Shown here piece after piece: positions 33,449-41,936 of a stretch of DNA of 64,000 nt; the stretch's first letter is position 1, and each line of letters starts with the position of its first letter. A model generated the notes under the pieces. That model had not been told where the DNA came from, did no database searches, and was given only the letters and a program-made list of their open reading frames with translations. The stretch covers positions 248,001-312,000 of the forward strand of contig JAEYGZ010000048.1 of the NCBI GenBank assembly GCA_023409535.1. Direction: 5' to 3'. The DNA comes from Bacillota bacterium. Lineage in GTDB: Bacteria > Bacillota > Clostridia > Lachnospirales > Lachnospiraceae. Made by a program: the position numbers and the translations under genes.

Positions 33449-33484
33449 CAAAAACTCTGCTTTTCTTCAAGTATTATGTGAATT

Positions 33485-33777
33485 GTTTATAAATTATCAA
33501 ATAATCAGAATATCTTATAAACATGTACCCTCAAAGGGCGCACAACCAGGAAGAAGCACACTCTTTCGAATGTGCTTCTTCCTATATAAATATATAATTA
33601 CTATATTATACCTTGACCCGTATGCCTCTCTTCCTGCCATCTCCCCATGGCAGGAAAGCTTTCCGGAAATCAAAGTATATCTCAAGCATTCAGCACGTAA
33701 TAGAATTCATAAATATAATGATTAACCCCCCGTCATCGAATATTGATTACTCCTTCTATTTCGGTCCAAACGCTTAA
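33485..33777. other. Intergenic region with three inverted repeats
   Basis: No gene is seen. GTTTATAA (33485-33492) and TTATAAAC (33515-33522) flank a 22-nt spacer, just upstream of the V-ATPase promoter, and could be an operator. AGGAAGAAGCACA / TGTGCTTCTTCCT (33548-33583) forms a 13-bp stem without U-run. TTCCTGCCAT / ATGGCAGGAA (33631-33656) forms a 10-bp stem. The last two may end the LacI-type transcript. Confidence 0.55.
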
Positions 33778-34794
33778 TTACTGTTCATACAATCTGCCGA
33801 CGGAATTTCCCGGCAGCACTCTTCCTTCCACAACCACCCGCTCAATAATTGCAGCCTTCGGATTCTCTATCAGATCGATGAGCTTCTGTGCAGCGCTCCT
33901 GCCCATTGCCTTGGTATCCTGCTGCAGTGTGGTTAGCTTTGGGTCCAATACCTGCGATAAGGTTATACCATCATAACCGGCTACAGAGATATCTTCCGGA
34001 ATGCGAAGTCCCATCTCCTTAATAACATTAATACCTCCGATACAGGAAAAATCATCGGGAAATATGATGCAGGTCGGCCTGTCCTTTCCGTTTAGGAGCT
34101 CTCTGGTCAGCGCCGCAGTTGAGACCGGGTCATGATAGATACCGCTCTTAATATAAGCATCCGAAACCTCAATTCCCAGCTCGCCCATGGTCTTGTAAAA
34201 GCTTCCTACACGATTGCGTGTAACAGAGGAATCCGCTCCATGGATATATGCAATCTTTCTGTGACCCATCTCATAAATATAGGTAATCAAATCCTTCATA
34301 CCTTTAATATTATCCGAGTTAATAGCCGTACGGTTATCAAATACATGATCGATCGTAACTACCGGAAGCTCACCCGCGATCAGCTCAGCCACCTGCGGAT
34401 CGGTAAAATCAATGCAGGCAATTACTACGCCATCCACTCCGCGATATTTACTGTGCTCATAGTAAGACATATTCTTACGACCGGTATGCTTACTGATAAA
34501 GGTAATATCATAACCGTTTCGTTCTGCTTCCACTTTAAAGCTGTCCAATACATTGGCAAAATATTCATGGGTCAATCCGCTTTGCGTATCATCCATGAAT
34601 AATACGCCTAAATTATAGGTCCGGTTTGTCTTTAGGGCTCTTGCGGAGGAATTGGGAAAGTAGCCCATCTCTTTTGCAATTTGCTTCACATGCTCCTTGG
34701 TAGCCTGCGAAATATCACTGTGATCATTCAAGGCCTTACTCACAGTAGCTACCGATACTCCGCTTCTTGCCGAAACATCTTTGATCGATACCAC
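33778..34794 (-). CDS. LacI-family transcriptional regulator
   Basis: A 338-residue dimeric repressor-type regulator. The N-terminal helix-turn-helix is SIKDVSARSGVSVATVSKALN with the hinge helix NSSARALKT at about 50. The rest is a periplasmic-binding-protein-like sensor domain (LGVLFMDD to the C-terminus). The effector, usually a sugar, cannot be read from sequence. It lies between two V-ATPase operons and is divergent to the second. Four TTAATCG-containing sites lie in the shared intergenic region, so control of itself and of that operon is likely. Confidence 0.93.
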   Translation of the reverse strand: MVSIKDVSARSGVSVATVSKALNDHSDISQATKEHVKQIAKEMGYFPNSSARALKTNRTYNLGVLFMDDTQSGLTHEYFANVLDSFKVEAERNGYDITFISKHTGRKNMSYYEHSKYRGVDGVVIACIDFTDPQVAELIAGELPVVTIDHVFDNRTAINSDNIKGMKDLITYIYEMGHRKIAYIHGADSSVTRNRVGSFYKTMGELGIEVSDAYIKSGIYHDPVSTAALTRELLNGKDRPTCIIFPDDFSCIGGINVIKEMGLRIPEDISVAGYDGITLSQVLDPKLTTLQQDTKAMGRSAAQKLIDLIENPKAAIIERVVVEGRVLPGNSVGRLYEQ

Positions 34795-34832
34795 GATGCT
34801 GACTCCTTACTGTTATTTTAAAACTTATGTAC

Positions 34833-35031
34833 TTAATCGTTTTCTATACATTATTATAAGCATTTTGTATAGGTTCTCATAGATATTCTATTTATTTCTA
34901 TAGCTATTGACGATTAATTATATCATGATTAATTCATTTCAAATGAAAACCACCAAATTCATCTTAAACCTTTTCGATTAATTTTGCAAGTAATTTTTAA
35001 AAAATATAATAAAACCAGCTTAATCGTTTTC
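34833..35031. promoter_or_regulatory. Cluster of four TTAATCG operator-like sites
   Basis: TTAATCGTTTTC occurs exactly at 34833-34844 and 35020-35031. Inverted forms GACGATTAA (34909-34917) and TTTTCGATTAA (34971-34981) lie between. Each contains a central CG flanked by AT, as LacI-family operators do (AA-N-CG-N-TT). The intergenic stretch 34795-35213 contains no gene. Confidence 0.6.
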
Positions 35032-35098
35032 TTTAAAATGTTTATAAGAAATAAACAATAATTATTATAATTTTTAATGAAATTGTATATATTCACTA

Positions 35099-35129
35099 TT
35101 GCAATAAATAAAAAATGAAGTATTATAAT
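35099..35129 (+). promoter_or_regulatory. Possible promoter of the second V-ATPase operon
   Basis: TTGCAA (35099-35104) and TATAAT (35124-35129) with a 19-bp spacer; TATTAT at 16-bp spacing is an alternative -10. It lies 70 bp downstream of the last TTAATCG site. Confidence 0.45.
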
Positions 35130-35213
35130 CATTATAAACCGCAATTTCTTGGATATTCCTGGCGATTAGACAAAAACTAAGAATACCACGAAACTTAAAT
35201 CAGGAGGTATGAT

Positions 35214-35525
35214 ATGGAAAAGGTCATCAGTCTGCTATTCGATATAGAGAGAAAAGCCAACCAGATTATTGAACGCGCTAACCTTGAAAAGAACGATCTT
35301 TACGAGGAAAATGAAAAAGCCATCAAGGAAATGGAAGGCGTAATTGCTGATGAGAATAATGCAAAGATTAAAGCACTGGTGTCACAGGCCGAACAAGACA
35401 TCGAAAAAGAAAAACAGCAATTAATTGCCAGCAGTGAAAAGCAGCTTAAAGATCTTGAGGATAATTATACAAAAAGCCATGATGTCCTGGTGAATAAGGT
35501 ATTCCAAAGCCTGATTCATATATAA
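35214..35525 (+). CDS. V-type ATPase peripheral stalk G/H-like subunit (second operon)
   Basis: A 103-residue helical protein, rich in Glu and Lys (ERKANQIIERANLEKNDLYEE), with coiled-coil character over nearly its full length. Its place as first gene of the plus-strand ATPase operon and its partner-like size suggest the peripheral stalk subunit that pairs with E. An AGGAGG site lies 7 nt before the ATG. Confidence 0.8.
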   Translation: MEKVISLLFDIERKANQIIERANLEKNDLYEENEKAIKEMEGVIADENNAKIKALVSQAEQDIEKEKQQLIASSEKQLKDLEDNYTKSHDVLVNKVFQSLIHI

Positions 35526-35574
35526 CTCTTTTCTGCCGCACTTGATTACCCACTATACAGGAAAGGAGGAACTT

Positions 35575-36609
35575 ATGGAATCAATACTGTCCTATAGCGG
35601 TATCAACACAAAGGTGAAGGCAATGCATCCAAAGTTAATCAGTGATGAGGATTACCAAAAAATTACCACCCTTGAAACTGTTGCTGATTTTATCGCTTAT
35701 TTAAAAAAACATCCCGGCTATGCAGAATTCTTCCAGAAATATGACGAGCGTGAGATACACCGTGGTGAAGCGGAGCGTGTTCTGATTAACGGTTTATATA
35801 TGGATTATACAAAGATCTACCGCTTTGCCAACGACTTACAGCGTCTCGATTTGCAGCTCGTATTTTTCCGTTATGAAATAAATGTATTAAAAACCTGCAT
35901 CCGGTTAATTCATAAAGAAGATAAGACTTATGATTTATCTGTGTTCCAGCCGTTTTTCAGCAAGCATTCAAAAATTAATATTACGCAGCTCTCCACTTCC
36001 CGTTCCATAGACGAATATATTCAGAACCTGAAGGGAACCGAATATTATGAAATGTTGGCTAAACTCCACAGCAAACCAAGTCTTACCTCTTTTGATTATG
36101 AAATGACTCTGGATGTTTATTATTTTACAAAATCCTGGAGGCTGAGGGAAAAAGTATTATCAACAAATAACCAGAAAGCTTTCACCCATCGTATGGGTAC
36201 TGAAATCGATCTGTTGAATATTATGTGGATATATCGTTCAAAAAAGATGTACGATATGAACTCCGCACAGATATTTACTTATCTGATTCCCGTAAATTAT
36301 AAACTGACCCCCGAACAGCTTTCCCGCCTGGTTCAAACGGTTACGATTGATGAGTTTATTAATATCCTTAATGGAACCCGGTACCGCAGATTTGTAGACT
36401 CATTAAAAAACGGTACCATGGAGCTGGAATATTCAAGAATTATCAATAAAATCTATCAGGCGAATATAACCAGGTATCCCGCATCCTTAACCACTGTAAA
36501 CTACTATCTGTTTCTTAAGGATTGGGAAGTTCAGCGGTTAACTTCCGCTCTGGAATGTATCCGCTATGGTCTTGATCAGAAGAAAAAGCAGGAATATGTC
36601 CTGCTCTGA
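35575..36609 (+). CDS. V-type ATPase subunit C (second operon)
   Basis: A 344-residue helical subunit that couples the central stalk to the membrane ring. ANDLQRLDLQLVFFRYEINVLKTCIR is the equivalent of the family block around Asn-Leu-Lys. AAGGAGG lies 5 nt before the ATG at 35575; an upstream in-frame ATG lacks a site. It is the second gene of this operon, a different place from the first operon. Confidence 0.88.
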   Translation: MESILSYSGINTKVKAMHPKLISDEDYQKITTLETVADFIAYLKKHPGYAEFFQKYDEREIHRGEAERVLINGLYMDYTKIYRFANDLQRLDLQLVFFRYEINVLKTCIRLIHKEDKTYDLSVFQPFFSKHSKINITQLSTSRSIDEYIQNLKGTEYYEMLAKLHSKPSLTSFDYEMTLDVYYFTKSWRLREKVLSTNNQKAFTHRMGTEIDLLNIMWIYRSKKMYDMNSAQIFTYLIPVNYKLTPEQLSRLVQTVTIDEFINILNGTRYRRFVDSLKNGTMELEYSRIINKIYQANITRYPASLTTVNYYLFLKDWEVQRLTSALECIRYGLDQKKKQEYVLL

Positions 36610-36610
36610 T

Positions 36611-36759
36611 GCAGGGAGGTAATTCTCCTGATTCAAAATTTTATTAAATGCTATACTCTATGTTAAGGAGGCAATCCTCCTAATTCAAACTTATTAAATG
36701 CTATACTCTATGTTAAGGAGGCAATCCTCCTAATTCAAACTTATTAATACTATACTCTA
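36611..36759 (+). repeat. Three 49-50-bp tandem repeats carrying SD/anti-SD hairpins
   Basis: Copies lie at 36611-36660 (5' half diverged), 36661-36710 and 36711-36759; the last two differ by very few bases. Each contains GGAGG-loop-CCTCC (AGGAGGCAATCCTCCT in copies 2 and 3), able to fold on itself. After copy 3 the unit starts again as TGTTAAGGAGGATAG, where the CCTCC arm is missing and AGGAGG serves as the real ribosome binding site of subunit I. Confidence 0.92.
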
Positions 36760-36776
36760 TGTTAAGGAGGATAGAT

Positions 36777-38690
36777 ATGATTGAGAAAATGAGATTTCTC
36801 AGTATCACCGGGCCAAAAGATGATTTTGACAGGGCTGTAAACAAGTATCTAACCAAATATGATATCCATTTGGAAAATGCTCTGACAGAATTAAGTACCT
36901 CCTATAGCTTGAAGCCCTTTGTAGAGCCTAATCCATATAAGGACCTGATCGCAAAATCGGATGATCTGATAAAAAGACTTGACGATTCAGAAACTGTTCA
37001 GGTATCCGATGAGCTAATGTCCCGTGACGAAGCCACCCAGGTTATCAATTCCGCATATGAAACTCTTTCGGATTTGAATATCCGCAAACGTGATCTCAAA
37101 AATCAACGGCATGAATGCAACGACCTCTTAATTCAGATTGAGCATTTCAGACACTTGGATTATGATGTTCATAAAATCATAAATCTCAAGTTTATCAAGT
37201 ACCGTTTTGGCAAGGTTCCCCATGAATTTTACACCCGCTTTTCAAAATATGTATATGAGAATCTGACAACTGTATTTTATGAATGCGAACGCGACAGGGA
37301 TTATGTATGGGGTATCTACTTCGTTCCTGCCAGCGATGCGGTGAAGATCGACGCCATATATGCCTCCATGCATTTTGAGAGGATTAAGCTTCCGGATGCC
37401 TATACCGGTACCCCTGAAGAATCCTTCACTTCCATTATGACAAAGATCACAGAGATCAACAATGAATTAAATACAGTTTATGCAGAGATCAAATCAAGGC
37501 TGAACAATATTGCAGGCGAACTGCTTCAGGCCCAGAATTCCATTAATGTACTTTCAAAGAACTTCGATGTCCGCAAGCTTGCCGCCTGTACCAGGGACAA
37601 GGGGAAGAACGATGTCTTCTACATCATCTGCGGATGGATAACCGAGAAGGATTCCCAGGCGCTCCTGAAGGAGGTTGAACAGGATAATCTGGTTTATGTC
37701 GTTGCGGATGAGGGACGGGACGATGAAGAAAAGAAGCCGCCCACAAAGCTTAAGAATCTCAGGATATTTAAGCCGTTTGAGATGTTCATCAAGATGTACG
37801 GCCTGCCGGCTTATAATGAAATCGATCCGACTTCCTTTGTAGCACTCACCTACTCCGTTATCTTCGGTATTATGTTTGGTGATGTCGGGCAGGGTATATG
37901 TCTGATTATCGGTGGCTTACTGGTTTATAAGCTTGCTAAGATGAACCTAGCGGCAATTATATCACTTGCCGGTGTCTTCTCTACCGTCTTCGGATTTTTA
38001 TACGGCAGCATATTCGGGTTTGAAGACATCATTCATCCGATCTGGCTTTCCCCGAGAGAGAATGTAATGACCATGTTAATTACTGCTGTCGGTTTTGGTG
38101 TCTTTCTGACCGTATTGTCCATGATCATAAATATCATCAATGCCATCAAGGCCAAGGATTGGGGTAAATTATTATTTGATACCAACGGAATTGCCGGACT
38201 CGTCTTTTACAGTATGCTGATTGCCTGTGTTGTTTTAGTATATACGGGACATGCATTACCGGCCATTATATTTTTTGTTGTTTTCTTCCTTCTGCCGCTG
38301 GTTCTCATCTTCCTTCGGGAGCCGTTAACCCACCTGCTGCAGAAGAAGTCCCATATCTTTCCTGAACATAAGGCTATGTTCTTTGTAGAAAATACCTTTG
38401 AGATGTTTGAGGTATTACTTAGTTACCTGACCAACACGATTTCCTTCCTGCGTATCGGTGCCTTTGCTCTCAGCCATGCTGCTATGATGGGTGTGGTCAT
38501 GATTCTGGCAGGGGCCGGTGCAGAGGGTGCCCATCCGAATATTATTGTTGTCGTTATCGGTAATATTATTGTTGCCGGTATGGAAGGCCTCGTGGTTGGT
38601 ATTCAGGTCCTGCGTCTTGAATATTATGAAATGTTCAGCCGCTTCTATAAAGGAACCGGTAAAGAGTTCAAACCCTACAAAAACAAATAA
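36777..38690 (+). CDS. atpI: V-type ATPase subunit I (a-like, second operon)
   Basis: A 637-residue stator subunit with an N-terminal coiled-coil half and about eight C-terminal membrane helices, the first around FVALTYSVIFGIMFGDVGQG. The essential Arg is in NTISFLRIGAFALSHAAMM. This version (SFLRI-AFALSHA) differs from the SYSRLLALGLA of the other operon and is nearer to archaeal and other bacterial A-type a subunits. The start at 36777 follows AGGAGG by 6 nt. Three tandem repeats with hairpin-hidden AGGAGG copies precede it. Confidence 0.93.
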   Translation: MIEKMRFLSITGPKDDFDRAVNKYLTKYDIHLENALTELSTSYSLKPFVEPNPYKDLIAKSDDLIKRLDDSETVQVSDELMSRDEATQVINSAYETLSDLNIRKRDLKNQRHECNDLLIQIEHFRHLDYDVHKIINLKFIKYRFGKVPHEFYTRFSKYVYENLTTVFYECERDRDYVWGIYFVPASDAVKIDAIYASMHFERIKLPDAYTGTPEESFTSIMTKITEINNELNTVYAEIKSRLNNIAGELLQAQNSINVLSKNFDVRKLAACTRDKGKNDVFYIICGWITEKDSQALLKEVEQDNLVYVVADEGRDDEEKKPPTKLKNLRIFKPFEMFIKMYGLPAYNEIDPTSFVALTYSVIFGIMFGDVGQGICLIIGGLLVYKLAKMNLAAIISLAGVFSTVFGFLYGSIFGFEDIIHPIWLSPRENVMTMLITAVGFGVFLTVLSMIINIINAIKAKDWGKLLFDTNGIAGLVFYSMLIACVVLVYTGHALPAIIFFVVFFLLPLVLIFLREPLTHLLQKKSHIFPEHKAMFFVENTFEMFEVLLSYLTNTISFLRIGAFALSHAAMMGVVMILAGAGAEGAHPNIIVVVIGNIIVAGMEGLVVGIQVLRLEYYEMFSRFYKGTGKEFKPYKNK

Positions 38691-38741
38691 ATTATTATAT
38701 TTAATTATCAAACACACACATTTTAGGAGGAAAAAAATTTT

Positions 38742-39161
38742 ATGTTAACACAAATTATTCTGGTTATCGCTCTGGTATTAAGTATTATTGTTCCCTTCGG
38801 ATCTTTCCTTGCAAGCAAGAGAACCAAGGGAGGCTTAAAGGCATCTCTCGCTTTTAATGCATTTATGTTCTTTGGAATTATCATTATTGCAAATATTATG
38901 ACCTTTTCCGGACATGTATCCGCTGCTGAAACTACCGCAGCGGCAGCATCCACAGACGGTTGGAAATACATTGCTGCCGCACTTGCAACCGGTTTATCCT
39001 GTATCGGCGGCGGTATTGCTACTGCAAGCGCTGCATCCGCCGCTTTGGGCGCCCTCAGCGAGGACTCTTCCATCATGGGTAAATCCTTAATCTTCGTAGC
39101 TTTGGCAGAAGGTATCGCACTCTACGGCTTGATCGTTTCCTTCACTATCCTGGGACAGTAA
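38742..39161 (+). CDS. atpK: V-type ATPase rotor subunit K, one-hairpin type (second operon)
   Basis: A 139-residue proteolipid. Residues 1-60 contain two hydrophobic stretches and a basic loop, then a polar linker (AAETTAAAASTDG). Residues 74-139 form one rotor hairpin with the ion carboxylate Glu123 in LAEGIALYGLIVSF. The residue after Glu is Gly instead of Thr or Ser, and no L-x-x-TQ or helix Gln ligands are present, so H+ binding is more likely than Na+. One carboxylate per hairpin is the arrangement of ATP synthase rings. The first 60 residues may be a leader or an extra helix. Confidence 0.9.
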   Translation: MLTQIILVIALVLSIIVPFGSFLASKRTKGGLKASLAFNAFMFFGIIIIANIMTFSGHVSAAETTAAAASTDGWKYIAAALATGLSCIGGGIATASAASAALGALSEDSSIMGKSLIFVALAEGIALYGLIVSFTILGQ

Positions 39162-39210
39162 TTCTGACGGAGGATTACAATTTAAAGCAGTGTTTATGGA
39201 GGTAAACCCT

Positions 39211-39519
39211 ATGCGTATGTTTCTTATCAGCGACAATATTGATACTTATACCGGCATGAAGCTTGCAGGTGTAGGCGGTGTTGTAGTTCATACAAAACCC
39301 GAACTTAAGGATGAATTAGATAAAGTGCTTGCCGATAAGACGATAGGCATTATTCTTATTACAGAAAAGCTAAGTAATGAGTTTCCCGAGATTATCAGCG
39401 ATATCAAGCTGAACAAAAGAATTCCTTTGGTGGTTGAAATTCCTGACCGCCATGGAACCGGCCGCAAGCCGGACTTCATTACTTCCTATGTAAACAGTGC
39501 AATCGGCCTGAAGCTTTAG
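39211..39519 (+). CDS. atpF: V-type ATPase subunit F (second operon)
   Basis: A 102-residue central-stalk subunit with the usual fold: MFLISDNIDTYTGMKLAGVGG at the N-terminus, IGIILITEKL in the middle and PLVVEIPDRHGTGRKPDFITSYVNSAIG at the end. The start at 39211 has GGAGGT 7 nt upstream; ATGs further upstream would put the site inside the gene. Confidence 0.92.
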   Translation: MRMFLISDNIDTYTGMKLAGVGGVVVHTKPELKDELDKVLADKTIGIILITEKLSNEFPEIISDIKLNKRIPLVVEIPDRHGTGRKPDFITSYVNSAIGLKL

Positions 39520-39560
39520 GCCCCGGATCATGCTATAAGCTCCTGGAAAGGAGGGTCATT

Positions 39561-40127
39561 ATGACTCTTGATGAAAAATTAGATCATTTCTATTCTTCCG
39601 TCATCGACAGTGCTACCAAACAGAATATCGAGATTGTGGAGGAATATAAGAAAACACTTCAAAAGAACTTTGACGAACGTAAGGAGGCTGCTATTCGCAA
39701 GGCAGAATCGAATTATCGTATGGCCTCAGACAATATTGTCCGGGAACGTAACCGCAAGCTGTCCGCAGAAGCTATGGAAATCCGCCGTAAGGTTCTGGAG
39801 AAGACAGCGGAAATTTCCCAGCGCATCTTTCAGGATGTTACAAAGAAGCTGGAGGATTTTATGAAAACCCCGGAATATGTGGAGCTGCTGGTTGCACAAA
39901 TCAGTAACGCCAAGAAATTTGCCCAGGAAGACACCATTACAGTTTATATCAATCCATCGGATTCCGATAAAATCACTGCCCTTGAAGCAAGAACCGGGGT
40001 TACCCTGACAAAGAGCGACCGTGATTTTATGGGAGGTACCCGGGCAGTAATTCCTTCCCGCAATATTCTGATTGATAATTCTTTTTTAACCAAATTAGAA
40101 GAAGCAAAGAGTTCCTTTACTCTTTAG
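39561..40127 (+). CDS. atpE: V-type ATPase subunit E (second operon)
   Basis: A 188-residue peripheral-stalk subunit. The N-terminal two thirds are charged coiled coil (KKTLQKNFDERKEAAIRKAE). The C-terminal domain ends in DFMGGTRAVIPSRNILIDNSFLTKLEEAK, which resembles the E-subunit globular end. An AAGGAGGG site precedes the start. Its place before subunit A agrees with the assignment. Confidence 0.88.
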   Translation: MTLDEKLDHFYSSVIDSATKQNIEIVEEYKKTLQKNFDERKEAAIRKAESNYRMASDNIVRERNRKLSAEAMEIRRKVLEKTAEISQRIFQDVTKKLEDFMKTPEYVELLVAQISNAKKFAQEDTITVYINPSDSDKITALEARTGVTLTKSDRDFMGGTRAVIPSRNILIDNSFLTKLEEAKSSFTL

Positions 40128-40152
40128 ACTATGAAAGGCAGAGAACGACCTT

Positions 40153-41919
40153 ATGAATTTAACAGGTAAAATATATGGTATCAATGGTCCAATCGTATAT
40201 GTCGGTGAAAATAAAGCCTTCAAGATGGGTGAAATGGTACTTGTGGGTAAGGATAAGCTGGTTGGCGAGGTAATCGGACTCACTACCGGCAAAACCACCA
40301 TCCAGGTATACGAGGAGACCACCGGTCTTCGTCCGGGTGACGAGGTATATGGCACCGGTGCCCCCATCTCCGTTACGCTTGCCCCCGGTATCATCAGTAA
40401 TATCTTTGACGGTATCGAGCGTCCGCTTCAGGAAATCGCCAAAAAATCCGGCACCTTCATCTCCAGAGGCGTAAGCGTTGAATCCCTTGACACCGCAAAG
40501 CTATGGGATGTTCATATAACGCTAAAACCCGGTGATAAGGTCTATGGCGGAACGATTATTGCGGAAGTTCCCGAATCCCGTGCGATTGTCCATAAATCCA
40601 TGGTGCCTCCGGATGTATGCGGCACTGTTGTAAAAGTAGTTCCCGACGGCAAATACACCATCAATGATACCATTGTAACCATAACCGATAGCAAGGGTCA
40701 GGAGAAGGAATTAACCTTAACCCAGAGATGGCCCATCCGTGTACCCAGACCCACTGCAAAGCGTTACCCTTCCGACCGGCCCCTGGTAACCGGACAGAGA
40801 ATTCTGGATACCCTCTTTCCTATCTCAAAGGGCGGCACTGCTGCTATTCCCGGCGGCTTCGGTACCGGGAAGACCATGACCCAGCATCAGCTGGCAAAAT
40901 GGTGTGATGCAGATCTCATCGTCTACATCGGCTGCGGTGAGCGCGGCAACGAAATGACCGAGGTTCTTGAGGACTTTACCAAGCTGGTGGATCCCAAATC
41001 CGGCAATCCCCTCCTTGACCGGACTACATTGATTGCAAATACTTCAAATATGCCTGTTGCTGCTCGTGAGGCAAGCATCTATACCGGTATCACCCTGGCT
41101 GAATATTACCGAGACATGGGATATCATGTAGCAATCATGGCAGACTCCACCTCCCGTTGGGCCGAGGCGCTTCGTGAATTATCCGGACGTCTGGAAGAAA
41201 TGCCGGCGGAGGAAGGCTTCCCGGCTTATCTTGCTTCAAGATTATCCGCATTCTATGAGAGAGCCGGTTTTATGCAGAACTTAAACTGGACTGAGGGCAG
41301 CGTATCCATCATCGGTGCCGTTTCTCCTCAGGGCGGTGACTTTTCCGAACCCGTCACCCAGAATACCAAGCGTTTTGTCCGCTGCTTCTGGGCACTTGAT
41401 AAATCTCTTGCCTATGCAAGACATTTCCCGGCAATCAATTGGCTGACCAGCTACAGCGAATATCTCTCCGATCTCGCTCCCTGGTATACCAAGAATGTCG
41501 GTGAGGATTTTGTGGAATGCCGTAATCAGATCTTAAGCTTACTGACCCAGGAAAGCCAGTTAAACGAGATTGTTAAACTGATCGGTGCCGACGTACTTCC
41601 TGATGATCAGAAGCTGGTGCTTGAAATTGCCAGAGTTATTCGTCTTGGATTTGTACAGCAGAATGCTTACCACCCTTCCGATACCTATGTACCTATGGCA
41701 AAGCAGTTAAAAATGATGGAGACGATACTTCATCTCTATCAGAAATCAAGACAGCTGATCGACAGAAACATGCCCATGTCCTTATTAAAGGAAAATGACG
41801 TGTTTGATAAGGTCATAACCATAAAGTACGATGTGGCTAATGATGAGTTGAATAAATTTGATGATTACAGCGCGATGATAGATAAATTCTATGATGATAT
41901 CATGGCTAAGAATGCCTGA
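40153..41919 (+). CDS. atpA: V-type ATPase catalytic subunit A (second operon)
   Basis: The 588-residue catalytic subunit. The Walker A motif is GGFGTGKT at 234-241, where the first operon has GPFGSGKT. SRWAEALRELSGRLEEMPAEEGFPAYL and SPQGGDFSEPVTQNTKRFVRCFW are diagnostic. Length equals that of the first operon's A subunit but the proteins are clearly diverged, so this is not a recent duplication. Its ribosome binding site is weak. Confidence 0.97.
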   Translation: MNLTGKIYGINGPIVYVGENKAFKMGEMVLVGKDKLVGEVIGLTTGKTTIQVYEETTGLRPGDEVYGTGAPISVTLAPGIISNIFDGIERPLQEIAKKSGTFISRGVSVESLDTAKLWDVHITLKPGDKVYGGTIIAEVPESRAIVHKSMVPPDVCGTVVKVVPDGKYTINDTIVTITDSKGQEKELTLTQRWPIRVPRPTAKRYPSDRPLVTGQRILDTLFPISKGGTAAIPGGFGTGKTMTQHQLAKWCDADLIVYIGCGERGNEMTEVLEDFTKLVDPKSGNPLLDRTTLIANTSNMPVAAREASIYTGITLAEYYRDMGYHVAIMADSTSRWAEALRELSGRLEEMPAEEGFPAYLASRLSAFYERAGFMQNLNWTEGSVSIIGAVSPQGGDFSEPVTQNTKRFVRCFWALDKSLAYARHFPAINWLTSYSEYLSDLAPWYTKNVGEDFVECRNQILSLLTQESQLNEIVKLIGADVLPDDQKLVLEIARVIRLGFVQQNAYHPSDTYVPMAKQLKMMETILHLYQKSRQLIDRNMPMSLLKENDVFDKVITIKYDVANDELNKFDDYSAMIDKFYDDIMAKNA

Positions 41920-41936
41920 GAAAGAGGGAGAAAATT

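Noticed and set aside
34833..35031. Catabolite-responsive (cre) elements for CcpA
   Set aside because: The sites contain AA-N-CG-N-TT, but the outer TG and CA of the cre consensus are absent. A site for the adjacent LacI-type protein is more likely.
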